From an uncultured Paracoccaceae bacterium (GTDB lineage: Bacteria; Pseudomonadota; Alphaproteobacteria; Rhodobacterales; Rhodobacteraceae): 64,000 nt of DNA. The position numbers and the translations under genes are program-made. Position 1 is the first letter of the stretch. Every line of letters begins with the position of its first letter. The DNA is taken from NCBI GenBank assembly GCA_947492475.1, contig CANLNM010000007.1, forward strand, positions 1-64,000. The letters run 5' to 3'. Positions 46,022 to 55,846 of the stretch are shown piece by piece. The notes beneath the pieces were generated by a model. It saw only the letters and a program-made list of their open reading frames with translations, was not told where the DNA came from and did no database searches.

Positions 46022-46848
46022 AGAATTGCCGCGCGTGTCTCAACATCAACAACGGGTCTGATGCCGAACCACCGTTCAAATGCCGGAACGGCCTGATGCA
46101 GCAACATCCCTAACCCATCCACCGTGACGCATCCCGCCTGTTCAGCGGTTTTTAACAAATGGGTTTGCATTGGCGTGTACACCAGATCAGTCACAACAGA
46201 CCCACGTTGAAGCCCATCCAGTGGAACCCGCAATTCTGGCTGACCTTCCATGCCCAGCGATGTGGTGTTGATCAAAGTCGCGGCGTCTTCGATCGCATTT
46301 CCGGCCTGTACCCAGTCGATTACCCGTACTTTAGACCCAAACTCGGCCTGCAACCCTTCGGCTTTGGGGCGGGTGCGATTGGTCAGCAAAATCTCTTTGG
46401 CTCCAACTTCGATCAGGGATGAAATCACCGCCCGCGCAGCACCGCCTGCGCCCAAAACAGTCACTGGCCCAGTATCTGCACGCCAACCCGGCGCGCCCTG
46501 TTTTAGATTGGAAATAAATCCATAACCGTCTGTATTATCAGCATGAATTTTTCCATCCTTGCGGAAAATCAACGTATTGGCAGCCCCGATAAGCGTCGCG
46601 CGATCTGTGACCAAATCCGCAATCTGCAAAACCGACACTTTATGCGGAATGGTGATATTCACACCCACAAAACCCGCCTTTGGAAGGGTGCGAATAACCT
46701 GTTCCAAATCTGCCTCTTTGACATCCATAGGGATATAGTCGCCGGGCAGGCCGTGTTTTTTAAGCCAGTGTTTGTGCAAACGCGGGCTCTTGGAATGTGC
46801 AATCGGGTGGCCGATCACACCAGCCAGAGGAATGATATGTTGGGTCAT
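46018..46848 (-). CDS. aroE: shikimate dehydrogenase
   Basis: AroE reduces 3-dehydroshikimate to shikimate in aromatic amino acid synthesis, using NADPH. The 276-residue protein has HSKSPRLHKHWL, the catalytic Lys in GVNITIPHKV, HADNTDGYGF, and the dinucleotide loop VLGAGGAARAVI. It overlaps maf upstream and coaE downstream by four bases each. Confidence 0.95.
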   Translation of the reverse strand: MTQHIIPLAGVIGHPIAHSKSPRLHKHWLKKHGLPGDYIPMDVKEADLEQVIRTLPKAGFVGVNITIPHKVSVLQIADLVTDRATLIGAANTLIFRKDGKIHADNTDGYGFISNLKQGAPGWRADTGPVTVLGAGGAARAVISSLIEVGAKEILLTNRTRPKAEGLQAEFGSKVRVIDWVQAGNAIEDAATLINTTSLGMEGQPELRVPLDGLQRGSVVTDLVYTPMQTHLLKTAEQAGCVTVDGLGMLLHQAVPAFERWFGIRPVVDVETRAAIL

Positions 46849-47444
46849 TTGGGCAGTATTCCGCGAAGTGTTAGGTATGACAAGAACTCTAGTAACGGCA
46901 GTCCAAGGACATTGAAATAGTCGCCCTCAACACGTGAAAACAGGCGCACGCCTTCTTCTTCGAGTTTGTAACAGCCCACAGCGTGTCGAATGCTGTCCCA
47001 GTTTCTGTCCAAATAATCGTCCAAATATGCGTCCGAAAAGGGTCGCATAGTCAACCGAACCTGACCCACATGCCGCCAAATGGGTTTGTTTTCATGATAC
47101 AGAACGGCCGCGGACAACAACTGATGTTGTTTTCCACGCAGCTGTTGCAACTGCTGTCGTGCGTCATTTTTGTCTGCTGGTTTGGCAAAACAGTTTTGTT
47201 GAAAGGCCAAAATCTGATCGCAGCCCAACACAAAGGAATTTGGGTGCGCTTCAGCGGCCCGTGCGGCTTTCATTTCTGCCAGTGCATCCGCTATGTCCCG
47301 CGGTGACGCTTCTTCTGCTTGTAAGGAAGCTCGAATCGATTCTTCGTCGATTTTTTTGGCCAAAACGTCGAAAGAAACACCCGCATTTCGGAGCAAAGTT
47401 GCCCGTATTTGCGAATTTGACGCAAGAATTATGTGGTTATTCAT
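46845..47444 (-). CDS. maf: Maf-like nucleotide pyrophosphatase
   Basis: Maf proteins hydrolyse non-canonical or canonical nucleoside triphosphates and are linked to septum formation. The 199-residue protein has LASNSQIRATLLRNAG where most members have SxSPRR, so the usual Ser-Pro-Arg-Arg is altered to Ser-Gln-Ile-Arg; the DQIL and later Lys/Glu motifs are kept. The start codon overlaps a perfect DnaA box at 47444-47452, and no clear ribosome binding site precedes it. It is the first gene leftward from the putative origin. Confidence 0.9.
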   Translation of the reverse strand: MNNHIILASNSQIRATLLRNAGVSFDVLAKKIDEESIRASLQAEEASPRDIADALAEMKAARAAEAHPNSFVLGCDQILAFQQNCFAKPADKNDARQQLQQLRGKQHQLLSAAVLYHENKPIWRHVGQVRLTMRPFSDAYLDDYLDRNWDSIRHAVGCYKLEEEGVRLFSRVEGDYFNVLGLPLLEFLSYLTLRGILPK

Positions 47445-47947
47445 GTGGATAAACCAGCGTAAAATTGGTGGGAGAGGTCAGGATGAAACTGGTTAAAATG
47501 TGGTTACTAAAACCGCATGTGGAAAGAGGGCGTTGTTTCAGAAATTTTGTCACCATTTTTCCACCGTGGATAAGGATAAGTTCCGCTTGTGGATCAGTAT
47601 GACGTTTCCGGGGATGTGTCACCAGCGCTACGCTGGCTGTGCCGTCTTATTTGTAAAGGAATTATTAAACTGAGAGAGTGATCTGCCACGTTCGAAAGCA
47701 ACCACATCACCACAGGATAAGGCTGTGGGAAACTCCTGAAACCCAACTTATCCACCTTACTAACATCATCATCATCTCTTCTATTCTTTAATTTATTATT
47801 GATAACACGCAGCGCTTTGTTCCTTTTTTCTCAGAATTGACTCAGACGAACAGACCTCATATGAGGTTATTCAACGGTGCCCGTCCGGGAACACCACTTT
47901 CACTTGAATGCTAAAAAAAACGGCCCTGGCCGTATAGGAATTATTGC
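47432..47947. other. oriC: putative chromosomal replication origin (oriC)
   Basis: This 500-base gap between divergent maf and rho holds a perfect DnaA box (TTATCCACA, minus strand, 47444-47452). Three single-mismatch boxes lie at 47565-47573, 47588-47596 and 47748-47756, and weaker ones at 47432-47440, 47499-47507 and 47518-47526. A stretch rich in A and T (47757-47806) follows, suitable as an unwinding element, and one GANTC lies at 47839-47843. TTAA-N7-TTAC at 47493-47507, close to a CtrA box, overlaps a weak DnaA box. The gene order on both sides, plus parS and parAB nearby, is that of alphaproteobacterial origins. hemE and the PpsR-type gene often flanking such origins are not here. Function is inferred. 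Confidence 0.75.
47837..47867 (+). promoter_or_regulatory. rho promoter with palindromic operator-like site
   Basis: TTGACT (47837-47842) and TATGAG (47860-47865) lie 17 bases apart, a good sigma-70-type spacing. The -10 falls inside the perfect 14-base palindrome ACCTCATATGAGGT (47854-47867). The combination suggests a promoter controlled by a dimeric DNA-binding protein. A second short hairpin, ACGGCC/GGCCGT at 47920-47933, lies just upstream of the rho ribosome binding site. Confidence 0.5.
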
Positions 47948-49219
47948 ATGTCCACCGATCGTCTAAATCTCGCCGAGCTCAAAGCAAACAGTCCTAAGGA
48001 TTTGTTATCAATGGCAGAAAGCCTTGAGATCGAAAACGCGTCTACGATGCGTAAGGGCGAAATGATGTTCTCGATTTTGAAGGAACGCGCCGAAGATGAA
48101 TGGGTAATCGGTGGCGACGGCGTACTAGAGGTTTTGCAGGATGGCTTTGGCTTTTTAAGATCCACCGCGGCGAACTATCTCGCTGGGCCGGACGATATTT
48201 ATGTGTCACCAGAAATGATCCGCAAATTTGCATTGCGTACAGGTGATACCGTCGAAGGCGTGATCAAAGCCCCGAGCGACAATGAGCGGTATTTTGCGCT
48301 GACATCAGTTGAAAAGATCAACTTTGAAGACCCAGAAAAAGCCCGCCATAAAGTCGCGTTTGACAACTTAACACCACTCTATCCAGACGAACGTCTGAAC
48401 ATGGAAATCGAAGACCCAACGATCAAAGACAGGTCTGCACGGATTATCGATTTGGTCGCGCCAATTGGGAAAGGGCAGCGTTCGTTGATCGTTGCGCCAC
48501 CTCGGACTGGTAAAACGGTTTTGCTGCAAAATATCGCGCATTCGATCGCTGCCAATCATCCAGAATGTTATCTGATTGTTTTGCTGATTGATGAACGCCC
48601 AGAAGAAGTTACAGATATGCAGCGTTCGGTGAAGGGCGAGGTTGTGTCTTCTACCTTTGATGAACCTGCATCGCGTCACGTAGCCGTTTCAGAAATGGTG
48701 ATCGAAAAAGCCAAGAGATTGGTTGAGCATAAACGAGATGTTGTTATCTTGCTGGACTCAATCACAAGACTTGGTAGAGCCTTTAACACAACTGTGCCAT
48801 CCTCTGGTAAGGTATTGACCGGTGGTGTTGACGCAAATGCACTGCAACGACCGAAGCGTTTCTTTGGTGCGGCGCGGAACATCGAAGAAGGTGGCTCGCT
48901 TACGATTATTGCAACAGCCTTGATTGATACGGGTAGCCGTATGGATGAGGTTATCTTTGAGGAATTCAAAGGGACGGGTAACTCTGAGATTGTTCTGGAT
49001 CGCAAAGTTGCTGACAAACGCGTCTTCCCAGCGATGGATATTCTGAAATCCGGCACCCGAAAGGAAGACCTGTTGGTTGATAAGATTGATCTACAGAAAA
49101 CATATGTCTTGCGTCGTATTCTGAACCCGATGGGGACCACAGATGCGATCGAATTCCTGATTTCAAAGTTGAAACAGACCAAGACGAACTCTGAATTCTT
49201 TGACTCAATGAATACCTAG
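47948..49219 (+). CDS. rho: transcription termination factor Rho
   Basis: Rho is the hexameric RNA helicase that ends many transcripts. The 423-residue protein has the RNA-binding cold-shock-like domain (DGFGFLRS, residues about 60-70), Walker [12 protein letters not shown], Walker [12 protein letters not shown], and the C-terminal GTRKEDLLV. Length is normal. The start at 47948 follows TAGGAA. It leads the rightward block to parB, with mnmE beginning at the base after its stop. Confidence 0.97.
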   Translation: MSTDRLNLAELKANSPKDLLSMAESLEIENASTMRKGEMMFSILKERAEDEWVIGGDGVLEVLQDGFGFLRSTAANYLAGPDDIYVSPEMIRKFALRTGDTVEGVIKAPSDNERYFALTSVEKINFEDPEKARHKVAFDNLTPLYPDERLNMEIEDPTIKDRSARIIDLVAPIGKGQRSLIVAPPRTGKTVLLQNIAHSIAANHPECYLIVLLIDERPEEVTDMQRSVKGEVVSSTFDEPASRHVAVSEMVIEKAKRLVEHKRDVVILLDSITRLGRAFNTTVPSSGKVLTGGVDANALQRPKRFFGAARNIEEGGSLTIIATALIDTGSRMDEVIFEEFKGTGNSEIVLDRKVADKRVFPAMDILKSGTRKEDLLVDKIDLQKTYVLRRILNPMGTTDAIEFLISKLKQTKTNSEFFDSMNT

Positions 49220-50503
49220 ATGAGTACAATTTTTGCACAAGCCACGGCACCAGGTAAGGCTGGCGTTGCGATTGTAAGAATTTCTGGGCCAAAGGCCCGA
49301 ACAGCCGCGGAAAAAATGTCAGGAACGCTGCCCGAAAGTGGGCGGCGTTTATGTACAATTAGATCGCGAGATAACGAAATTCTTGATCAGGCGTTGGTTT
49401 TGACATTTCTGTCAGGCGCGAGCTTTACGGGGGAAGAAGTTGTTGAGCTGCATCTGCATGGCAGTCAGGCAATTGTTTCGGCCGTATTGCGTGAGCTAGA
49501 TAATTTTCCCGAACTTTCTGCTGCTGGGCCCGGGGATTTCACGCGACGGGCGCTAGAAAATGGGTGCTTAGATCTTGCGCAGGTTGAAGGTCTAGCAGAT
49601 TTGATTGATTCAGAAACTGAATCCCAACGAAAGCAGGCGCTTAGAGTTTTTTCTGGTGCGCTCGGCGAAAAGGCCGAAACTTGGCGCCGAAAGTTGATAA
49701 GAGCAGCATCTTTGATCGAGGCAACGATTGATTTTGTCGATGAAGATGTGCCCGTTGATGTTTTTCCTGAGGTGAAGGCATTGCTTTCAGAGGTCCAAGA
49801 AGAACTCGTCACTGAAAGTTCAGGAACTAAGATTGCTGAACGTATTCGTGATGGCTTTGAGGTTGCGATTTTGGGCGCCCCGAATGTCGGAAAATCAACG
49901 TTACTGAACGCATTGGCAGGGCGAGAAGCGGCGATAACATCAGATATCGCGGGAACGACGAGAGATGTCATCGAAGTCAAAATGGATTTGAATGGCTTGG
50001 CTGTGACCTTCTTAGATACGGCTGGGTTGCGTCTGGCAGGGGATGAAATTGAAAAAATTGGCATTGATCGCGCACGTCGTCGAGCTGATCTAGCTGATCT
50101 ACGCATTTATCTGTTGTTGCCTGACCAAGATATTGACTTTGAACTATCTAGTGAAGATTTGGTTGTTTGGGCGAAAAATGACGTATACGAGGCCCCAGGA
50201 TTAAGTATTTCTGCCAAATCCGGCAGTGGCTTAGAAAATTTGATTTCGCAGATATCCACTATTCTTTCATCCAAGGCATCTGGGGCGGGTTTGGCTATTC
50301 GTGAACGGCATAGTAAATCAATAATTGATGCGAATATGTCTTTGTGTGAGGTTCAAGAAATGCTAAACCAAGATCATTGTTTGCCTGACATAGTTGCAGA
50401 GCTCCTCAGGCATTCAATTCGCTCAATTGATGCTATTGTTGGTCGAGTTGATGTTGAAGATCTACTAGATGAGATTTTCACGAGTTTTTGCATTGGAAAA
50501 TAG
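49220..50503 (+). CDS. mnmE: tRNA modification GTPase MnmE
   Basis: MnmE (TrmE) with MnmG adds carboxymethylaminomethyl groups to wobble uridines. The 427-residue protein has the N-terminal folate-binding part, the GTPase P-loop [14 protein letters not shown] around residue 220, the DTAGLR switch motif, and the C-terminal FCIGK with the catalytic Cys. It starts right after the rho stop. Its codons are more AT-rich than those of most genes in the window. Confidence 0.96.
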   Translation: MSTIFAQATAPGKAGVAIVRISGPKARTAAEKMSGTLPESGRRLCTIRSRDNEILDQALVLTFLSGASFTGEEVVELHLHGSQAIVSAVLRELDNFPELSAAGPGDFTRRALENGCLDLAQVEGLADLIDSETESQRKQALRVFSGALGEKAETWRRKLIRAASLIEATIDFVDEDVPVDVFPEVKALLSEVQEELVTESSGTKIAERIRDGFEVAILGAPNVGKSTLLNALAGREAAITSDIAGTTRDVIEVKMDLNGLAVTFLDTAGLRLAGDEIEKIGIDRARRRADLADLRIYLLLPDQDIDFELSSEDLVVWAKNDVYEAPGLSISAKSGSGLENLISQISTILSSKASGAGLAIRERHSKSIIDANMSLCEVQEMLNQDHCLPDIVAELLRHSIRSIDAIVGRVDVEDLLDEIFTSFCIGK

Positions 50504-50515
50504 AAAACACGGGAG

Positions 50516-50531
50516 TGTTTCACGTGAAACA
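50516..50531. promoter_or_regulatory. parS site overlapping the mnmG start
   Basis: TGTTTCACGTGAAACA is a perfect 16-base palindrome identical to the bacterial parS consensus. It lies 2.9 kb from the centre of the putative origin and 2.5 kb before parA. ParB binds such sites to build the partition complex. The site covers the start region of mnmG, whose likely GTG start (50524) is inside it. Confidence 0.93.
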
Positions 50532-52392
50532 TTCAAAGTATGATGTTGTTGTGGTTGGCGGTGGTCACGCAGGTTGTGAAGCAGCCCTTGCTTCTGCACG
50601 GATGGGTGCACAAACCGCTTTGATTACGCTTGATAGCACAAAAATTGGCGTGATGTCTTGCAATCCTGCAATCGGAGGTCTTGGCAAAGGGCATTTGGTT
50701 CGCGAAATTGACGCGCTCGATGGCGTGATGGGTCGTGTTGCAGACGTTGCTGGTATCCAATTTCGCTTACTTAATAGAAAGAAAGGCCCTGCGGTACAGG
50801 GTCCCCGGGCGCAATCAGATAGAAAGCTGTACCTGAATGGCATGCAGCACGAAGTAAAACATGCCGAAAATTTGGATGTTATTTGCGGCGAAGTTTCTGA
50901 TTTGCGTTTAGAAAACAACCGGATCAGCGGTGTGGTTCTGTCAGATCAAGTTGCTGTCGAAGCCAAGTCGGTCATTTTAACTACCGGAACGTTTTTAAAT
51001 GGGTTGGTACACATCGGTCCGGAAAAAATTCGCGCTGGTAGAATGGGGGAAAATCCTTCCGTTGCTCTGGCTGACAGATTGTACGATCTCAAACTACCGA
51101 TGGGGCGCTTGAAAACGGGAACGCCACCTAGACTAGACGGAAAAACAATTCGGTGGGATGTGCTAGAGGCTCAAGCTGGTGACGAAGTTCCGACAATGTT
51201 TTCGTTTTACAACAAATCTCCTCAGGCGAGGCAGGTTGTATGCGGGATTACTCATACCAATTCGCAAACACATGATATTATTCGGGAAAACCTCGAAAAG
51301 TCAGCGATGTATGGTGGGCACATTGATGGCGTAGGGCCGAGATATTGCCCATCGATTGAAGATAAGATTGTCAGATTTTCTGACAAAGACTCGCATCAGG
51401 TATTTCTGGAACCCGAAGGACTGAACGATACCACTGTTTATCCCAATGGAATTTCGACTTCACTACCCATTGATGTGCAGGATCAATATGTTCGCTCAAT
51501 TTTTGGCCTAGAGAACGCGAAAATTCTACAGCCAGGCTACGCCATTGAATATGACTATGTAGATCCGCGTGCTCTCTCTCAGTCGCTTGAGTTAAAAGAA
51601 ATTCCGGGCCTGTACCTTGCTGGGCAAATTAATGGTACAACTGGATACGAAGAAGCGGCTGCACAGGGCTTGGTTGCCGGATTGAACGCGGCGTCAGCTT
51701 CTAGAGGCTCAGATCGCATTCTGTTTAGCCGAACAACGTCATATATCGGCGTCATGATTGATGACCTTATTACGCGTGGGGTGACAGAGCCTTACCGGAT
51801 GTTTACCTCGCGCGCTGAGTTTCGTCTTTCGTTGCGGGCTGACAATGCTGATCAGCGTCTTACAGAGTTTGGTAGAAATGTTGGATGTGTTTCGGATAAA
51901 CGCTGGGCATTGTATTCAAGTAAGGCAGAAAGCCTGTCCTCTGCAAAGCAAGTATTGAGCCAAATTGTTGTTACATCCCGCCAACTTGCGGCAGGGGGGG
52001 CTAAACTAAATCCTGATGGGCCCAAAAAAACCGGGAACCAAGCGCTCGCGCTGAGTGATGTTGAGGTGTCTGATATTGTGAAGTATGCCCCGCGGCTATC
52101 TGATTTTGACAATGATGTTTTGTTGCAAGTTAAACGTGATGCGCTCTATGCACATTATATAGAGCGGCAAGCAAAGGACATTGGACTGTTAAAGTCTGAA
52201 GAGGGACAAAAAATTCCAGCTGATCTTCAGTATGCACTGATCCCGGGTTTGTCCAATGAGCTTGCTGGAAAGCTTCAATTTACTCGCCCAGAGACGATTG
52301 CGCATGCGTCTAAGGTAGAAGGTATGACACCGGCAGCACTTTTGTTGTTACTGTCTGCGATTAAAAAGGCTTCGATGCGAGGATCCGCATGA
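50524..52392 (+). CDS. mnmG: tRNA uridine 5-carboxymethylaminomethyl modification enzyme MnmG
   Basis: MnmG (GidA), the FAD partner of MnmE, has the family start motif [16 protein letters not shown] and the conserved [12 protein letters not shown] and [13 protein letters not shown]. From GTG 50524, where GGGAG sits 8 bases upstream, it has 622 residues, a normal length; GTG 50515 is an alternative. An open reading frame extends further upstream, but it overlaps mnmE. A parS site lies over the start. It overlaps rsmG by four bases. Confidence 0.95.
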   Translation: MKHSKYDVVVVGGGHAGCEAALASARMGAQTALITLDSTKIGVMSCNPAIGGLGKGHLVREIDALDGVMGRVADVAGIQFRLLNRKKGPAVQGPRAQSDRKLYLNGMQHEVKHAENLDVICGEVSDLRLENNRISGVVLSDQVAVEAKSVILTTGTFLNGLVHIGPEKIRAGRMGENPSVALADRLYDLKLPMGRLKTGTPPRLDGKTIRWDVLEAQAGDEVPTMFSFYNKSPQARQVVCGITHTNSQTHDIIRENLEKSAMYGGHIDGVGPRYCPSIEDKIVRFSDKDSHQVFLEPEGLNDTTVYPNGISTSLPIDVQDQYVRSIFGLENAKILQPGYAIEYDYVDPRALSQSLELKEIPGLYLAGQINGTTGYEEAAAQGLVAGLNAASASRGSDRILFSRTTSYIGVMIDDLITRGVTEPYRMFTSRAEFRLSLRADNADQRLTEFGRNVGCVSDKRWALYSSKAESLSSAKQVLSQIVVTSRQLAAGGAKLNPDGPKKTGNQALALSDVEVSDIVKYAPRLSDFDNDVLLQVKRDALYAHYIERQAKDIGLLKSEEGQKIPADLQYALIPGLSNELAGKLQFTRPETIAHASKVEGMTPAALLLLLSAIKKASMRGSA

Positions 52393-53006
52393 ACCGAGAA
52401 GTTGGATTGAGTGTTTCACGTGAAACAATCGAAAAACTCGAATTATTTCAGGCGTTACTCCTAAAGTGGACGAAAAAGATAAATCTAATATCCCCCTCAA
52501 CGGTTGAGGAATCGTGGAGCAGACACATCGTCGATTCAGCGCAAATTTGGCAGGTTGCGCCGAAAAATGCGAAAAAGTGGCTAGATTTAGGAAGTGGTGG
52601 AGGTTTGCCCGGTGTTGTCCTACACATCATATCGCAAGAATTGAGACCGGATTTACAGGTAACGCTTGTTGAATCAGATCAGCGCAAATCAGCATTTCTG
52701 CGCACAGCCAAACGTGAACTCGGAAATTCAGCAAGCTTAGAAATTATTTCTGAACGGATCGAGAATATTTTTGATCTTAAGTATGATATTGTATCGGCAC
52801 GTGCATTGGCGGATTTACCAACGCTAATTGGATATGCACATAGATTTTTAATTGAGGATGGGCTGGCAATCTTTCCAAAAGGTCGCAACGCAGATGTAGA
52901 GCTCGAGCAGGCCAAGACAAAGTGGCGGTTTCAATCAACAATTATTCCAAGTAAAACCGACCCTGAGGCGAAAATACTGAGTTTGAAAGGGATTAGGCGT
53001 GCCTGA
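52389..53006 (+). CDS. rsmG: 16S rRNA (guanine527-N7)-methyltransferase RsmG
   Basis: RsmG (GidB) methylates G527 of 16S rRNA; its loss gives low-level streptomycin resistance in some bacteria. The 205-residue protein has the SAM-binding motif [15 protein letters not shown] and [14 protein letters not shown]. Codons near the start, [10 protein letters not shown], are encoded by the parS palindrome at 52412. The gene is strikingly AT-rich; the 60 bases 52441-52500 have 21 G or C. It overlaps mnmG by four bases and parA by eight. Confidence 0.96.
   Translation: MNREVGLSVSRETIEKLELFQALLLKWTKKINLISPSTVEESWSRHIVDSAQIWQVAPKNAKKWLDLGSGGGLPGVVLHIISQELRPDLQVTLVESDQRKSAFLRTAKRELGNSASLEIISERIENIFDLKYDIVSARALADLPTLIGYAHRFLIEDGLAIFPKGRNADVELEQAKTKWRFQSTIIPSKTDPEAKILSLKGIRRA
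52412..52427. promoter_or_regulatory. second parS site, inside rsmG
   Basis: A second perfect TGTTTCACGTGAAACA, read within rsmG as the codons for SVSRET. It is 1.9 kb from the first site and 0.6 kb upstream of parA. The amino-acid motif VSRET is common in RsmG, so the protein and the partition site share these bases. Confidence 0.93.
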
Positions 53007-53799
53007 TATTATGCGAAGTTCTGAACCCAAAATTATGGCAGTGGTGAACCAAAAAGGTGGCGTTGGTAAAACGACAACAGCGATTAATCTCGCAGCTGCT
53101 CTCGCTCATTTTGAAAAGAAAGTGCTTCTGGTTGACTTAGATCCTCAAGGAAATGCTTCAACCGGTTTGGGTATTGAAGCCGATCAACGGGAATACTCTG
53201 TTTACGATTTGCTCATGGCTGATGAAGCGCTGCAGAATGTTGTACAAGAGACTGAAATTGAGGGACTTTCCATAATCCCGGCCACGACTGACCTAAGCTC
53301 AGCTGATATAGAGTTGATATCAAACGAAAAACGATCGCACCTGTTGCATGATGCATTGCGGCAACCATCTATTGATCTTTATGAGTTCGACTATGTCTTG
53401 ATCGATTGTCCGCCTTCTTTGAATCTTTTGACCGTTAACGCGTTGATTGCAAGTCATTCGGTAATAGTACCCCTTCAGAGCGAATTCTTTGCACTAGAGG
53501 GTTTGTCGCAGCTGATGTTAACAGTTAGAGAGGTCCGGCAAACGGCAAACCCGTCCCTTCGTATAGAAGGGGTAGTGTTAACGATGTACGACAAGCGCAA
53601 CAATCTAAGTCAACAAGTGCAAGAAGATGCGCGTGAAAACCTAGGAAGCTTGGTGTTCAAAACCTTGATACCTCGCAACGTAAGACTGAGCGAAGCCCCT
53701 TCATTTGCTATGTCTGCTCTTGATTACGACCCAACTTCTGCTGGTAGTAAGGCATATTTGTCGCTAGCTCAGGAAGTTTTGGCAGCCAGACCCAGTTGA
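52999..53799 (+). CDS. parA: chromosome partitioning ATPase ParA
   Basis: ParA is the Walker-type ATPase that moves or positions ParB-parS complexes after origin duplication. The 266-residue protein has the deviant Walker A KGGVGKTTT at residues 19-27, LLVDLDPQGNAS and LIDCPPSLNLLTVNAL. GTG 52999 is preceded by AAAGGG at a good spacing; an ATG 12 bases downstream is the alternative. It overlaps rsmG by eight bases and parB follows after 10 bases. Confidence 0.97.
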   Translation: MPDIMRSSEPKIMAVVNQKGGVGKTTTAINLAAALAHFEKKVLLVDLDPQGNASTGLGIEADQREYSVYDLLMADEALQNVVQETEIEGLSIIPATTDLSSADIELISNEKRSHLLHDALRQPSIDLYEFDYVLIDCPPSLNLLTVNALIASHSVIVPLQSEFFALEGLSQLMLTVREVRQTANPSLRIEGVVLTMYDKRNNLSQQVQEDARENLGSLVFKTLIPRNVRLSEAPSFAMSALDYDPTSAGSKAYLSLAQEVLAARPS

Positions 53800-53809
53800 G
53801 GAGTGAAAG

Positions 53810-54694
53810 ATGTCCAAAAAAGATAGAAATCGTGGTTTGGGCCGAGGATTGTCGGCGCTTATGGCGGATGTCGATGCGTTCCAAGAGCCTAACAAAGAGG
53901 GAAATCGTGCGGCTGAGCGCATTCTTCCGATTGAGAAGTTGGAGCCGAACCCTGATCAACCGAGGCGTAGCTTTAACCAGGATGCGCTGACAGAGCTGTC
54001 TGCATCTATTAAAGAAAAGGGGATCATTCAGCCCCTGATTGTTCGCAATTCACCACGGATAGATGGCAACTTTGAAATCGTTGCGGGTGAACGCCGCTGG
54101 CGGGCGTCACAGATGGCGCAATTGCACGAAGTTCCTGTTATCGTGCGAGATTTCAATGACACCGAGGTTCTAGAAGTTGCGATCATAGAGAACATTCAGC
54201 GGGCCGACCTGAACGCCGTGGATGAAGCCGCTGGCTATCGTCAACTTATGGACCGGTTCGGACACACCCAGGAACAGCTTGCCACTGCATTGGGCAAAAG
54301 TCGCAGCCATATCGCCAATCTCATGCGTCTGTTATCTTTACCAGATCCGGTACAGGACCTTTTGGTCGAAGGAAAGTTAACCGCAGGGCATGCCAGAACA
54401 CTGGTGGGCCAAGAGAATGCGGTTGAGATAGCGCAAAAAATCGTTTCCGAAGGGCTATCAGTGCGCGACGCGGAAAAGCTCGCGAAGGCGACACAAGCGC
54501 CAAAGGTAAAAACTGTTCGGGGTAATACGACCAAAGACGCAGATACTATTCAGTTGGAAAGAGAGCTTGCTGCGAATTTGGGTGTCAAAGTTGCGATTAA
54601 CCACGACGCTGGCAAAGAATCCGGTAAGTTAACTCTCTCCTACGCCAATCTTGAGCAGCTGGACGATATTCTACGTCAGTTGTCTGGTGGGTAA
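53810..54694 (+). CDS. parB: chromosome partitioning protein ParB
   Basis: ParB binds parS, spreads as a CTP-dependent clamp and stimulates ParA. The 294-residue protein has the N-terminal ParA-contact end KDRNRGLGRGLSALM, CTP-binding motifs GERRWRAS and ENIQRADLNAVDEAAGY, a helix-turn-helix around LATALGKSRSHIANLMRLL, and the C-terminal dimerisation segment. GAGGAG precedes the ATG. It ends immediately next to the convergent hemW stop. Confidence 0.97.
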   Translation: MSKKDRNRGLGRGLSALMADVDAFQEPNKEGNRAAERILPIEKLEPNPDQPRRSFNQDALTELSASIKEKGIIQPLIVRNSPRIDGNFEIVAGERRWRASQMAQLHEVPVIVRDFNDTEVLEVAIIENIQRADLNAVDEAAGYRQLMDRFGHTQEQLATALGKSRSHIANLMRLLSLPDPVQDLLVEGKLTAGHARTLVGQENAVEIAQKIVSEGLSVRDAEKLAKATQAPKVKTVRGNTTKDADTIQLERELAANLGVKVAINHDAGKESGKLTLSYANLEQLDDILRQLSGG

Positions 54695-55846
54695 TTACAA
54701 TATTTGACGCAAGATAGCATTTAGCAGAGGCTTACCAGCCTCTGTTGTGCGAACTCTGTTGTCTTTAATCTCTATCAGCCCATGATCTATTGGCTCGGCC
54801 CAGTTGATATCGGATAGCCCGGCAGACAGTTCTGACAGACGAGACAAATCAACGCCATCTGTTACCCGCAGTCCCATTAGCAGAAACTCGGATCTTCGGG
54901 CCTCAGCGGAAATTTCCTCAACGGTTTCGTGTGCTACACATCCGTTTTGCGCTGACGCCAGCCAGTCGTTTGGCATGCGCGTTGCTTCTGTCCCTATCCG
55001 ACGTCCATCCAGTGTTAATCGACCATGCGCCCCGGGTCCGACACCTACATAGTCACCGCCTGTCCAGTAGATCATGTTGTGACGTGATTCAGAGCCGATT
55101 TGTGCATAGTTAGAGACTTCATAGGATTGCAAACCATTCTCAGCACACAGCTGGTTGGTAAGTTCATACATATCAGCGCCAAGGTCTTCGTCAGGTAAGC
55201 CAAGCAATTTGCCTGCTGCAAAACGCGCTCCAAAGGCAGTACCATCTTCAATGGTCAGTTGATAAAGTGAAAGGTGATCAGGTCGATAGCCTAAAGCCTG
55301 TTTTAGTTCATGTTTCCAATCACTTAGAGACTGATCTTGACGTCCGTAAATCAAATCAAAGCTTACGCGGTTAAATTGTGCTCTTGATACTTCTAAAGCG
55401 ATCAACGCCTCTTCGTGGGTGTGTAGACGCCCCAATTTGGTTAAATCGGTGTTGTTTAGTGCCTGAACGCCCAAAGAGACCCTGTTTATGCCCGCATCAG
55501 CGAAGTCCACGAATTTGTTTGCTTCAACAGAGCTTGGATTTGCCTCTAGCGTAATTTCGATGTCATTAGCCCAGGACCAGTATTTTTGACTTTCGTCCAA
55601 AATGGCCCTGACAGTCTCTGGTTCCATCAGACTGGGGGTGCCGCCGCCAAAAAATATGGATCTCAGAACCCGCCCTTTGGTCAGCGCACCGGTTCGTCTA
55701 ATCTCAGAGACAAAAGCCGCGCGCCAATCAGCGTGGTCAACTGTGTTGCTTACATGCGAATTAAAGTCACAATACGGACACTTGCTTTGGCAAAAAGGCC
55801 AATGAACATAGAGCCCAAACCCGCCATGTTGCCAATCTTCAAGCAA
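54695..55846 (-). CDS. hemW: HemW, radical SAM haem chaperone
   Basis: HemW, once called coproporphyrinogen III oxidase, binds haem and is thought to deliver it to respiratory proteins. The 383-residue protein has the radical SAM Cys motif CQSKCPYC in HWPFCQSKCPYCDF and then FFGGGTPSLM. It starts with TTG; 55846 (MLEDWQHGG) has CAGG just upstream and agrees with relatives, and a TTG at 55858 is possible. Either start overlaps rdgB. It differs from the anaerobic HemN by lacking the extended N terminus. Confidence 0.92.
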   Translation of the reverse strand: MLEDWQHGGFGLYVHWPFCQSKCPYCDFNSHVSNTVDHADWRAAFVSEIRRTGALTKGRVLRSIFFGGGTPSLMEPETVRAILDESQKYWSWANDIEITLEANPSSVEANKFVDFADAGINRVSLGVQALNNTDLTKLGRLHTHEEALIALEVSRAQFNRVSFDLIYGRQDQSLSDWKHELKQALGYRPDHLSLYQLTIEDGTAFGARFAAGKLLGLPDEDLGADMYELTNQLCAENGLQSYEVSNYAQIGSESRHNMIYWTGGDYVGVGPGAHGRLTLDGRRIGTEATRMPNDWLASAQNGCVAHETVEEISAEARRSEFLLMGLRVTDGVDLSRLSELSAGLSDINWAEPIDHGLIEIKDNRVRTTEAGKPLLNAILRQIL

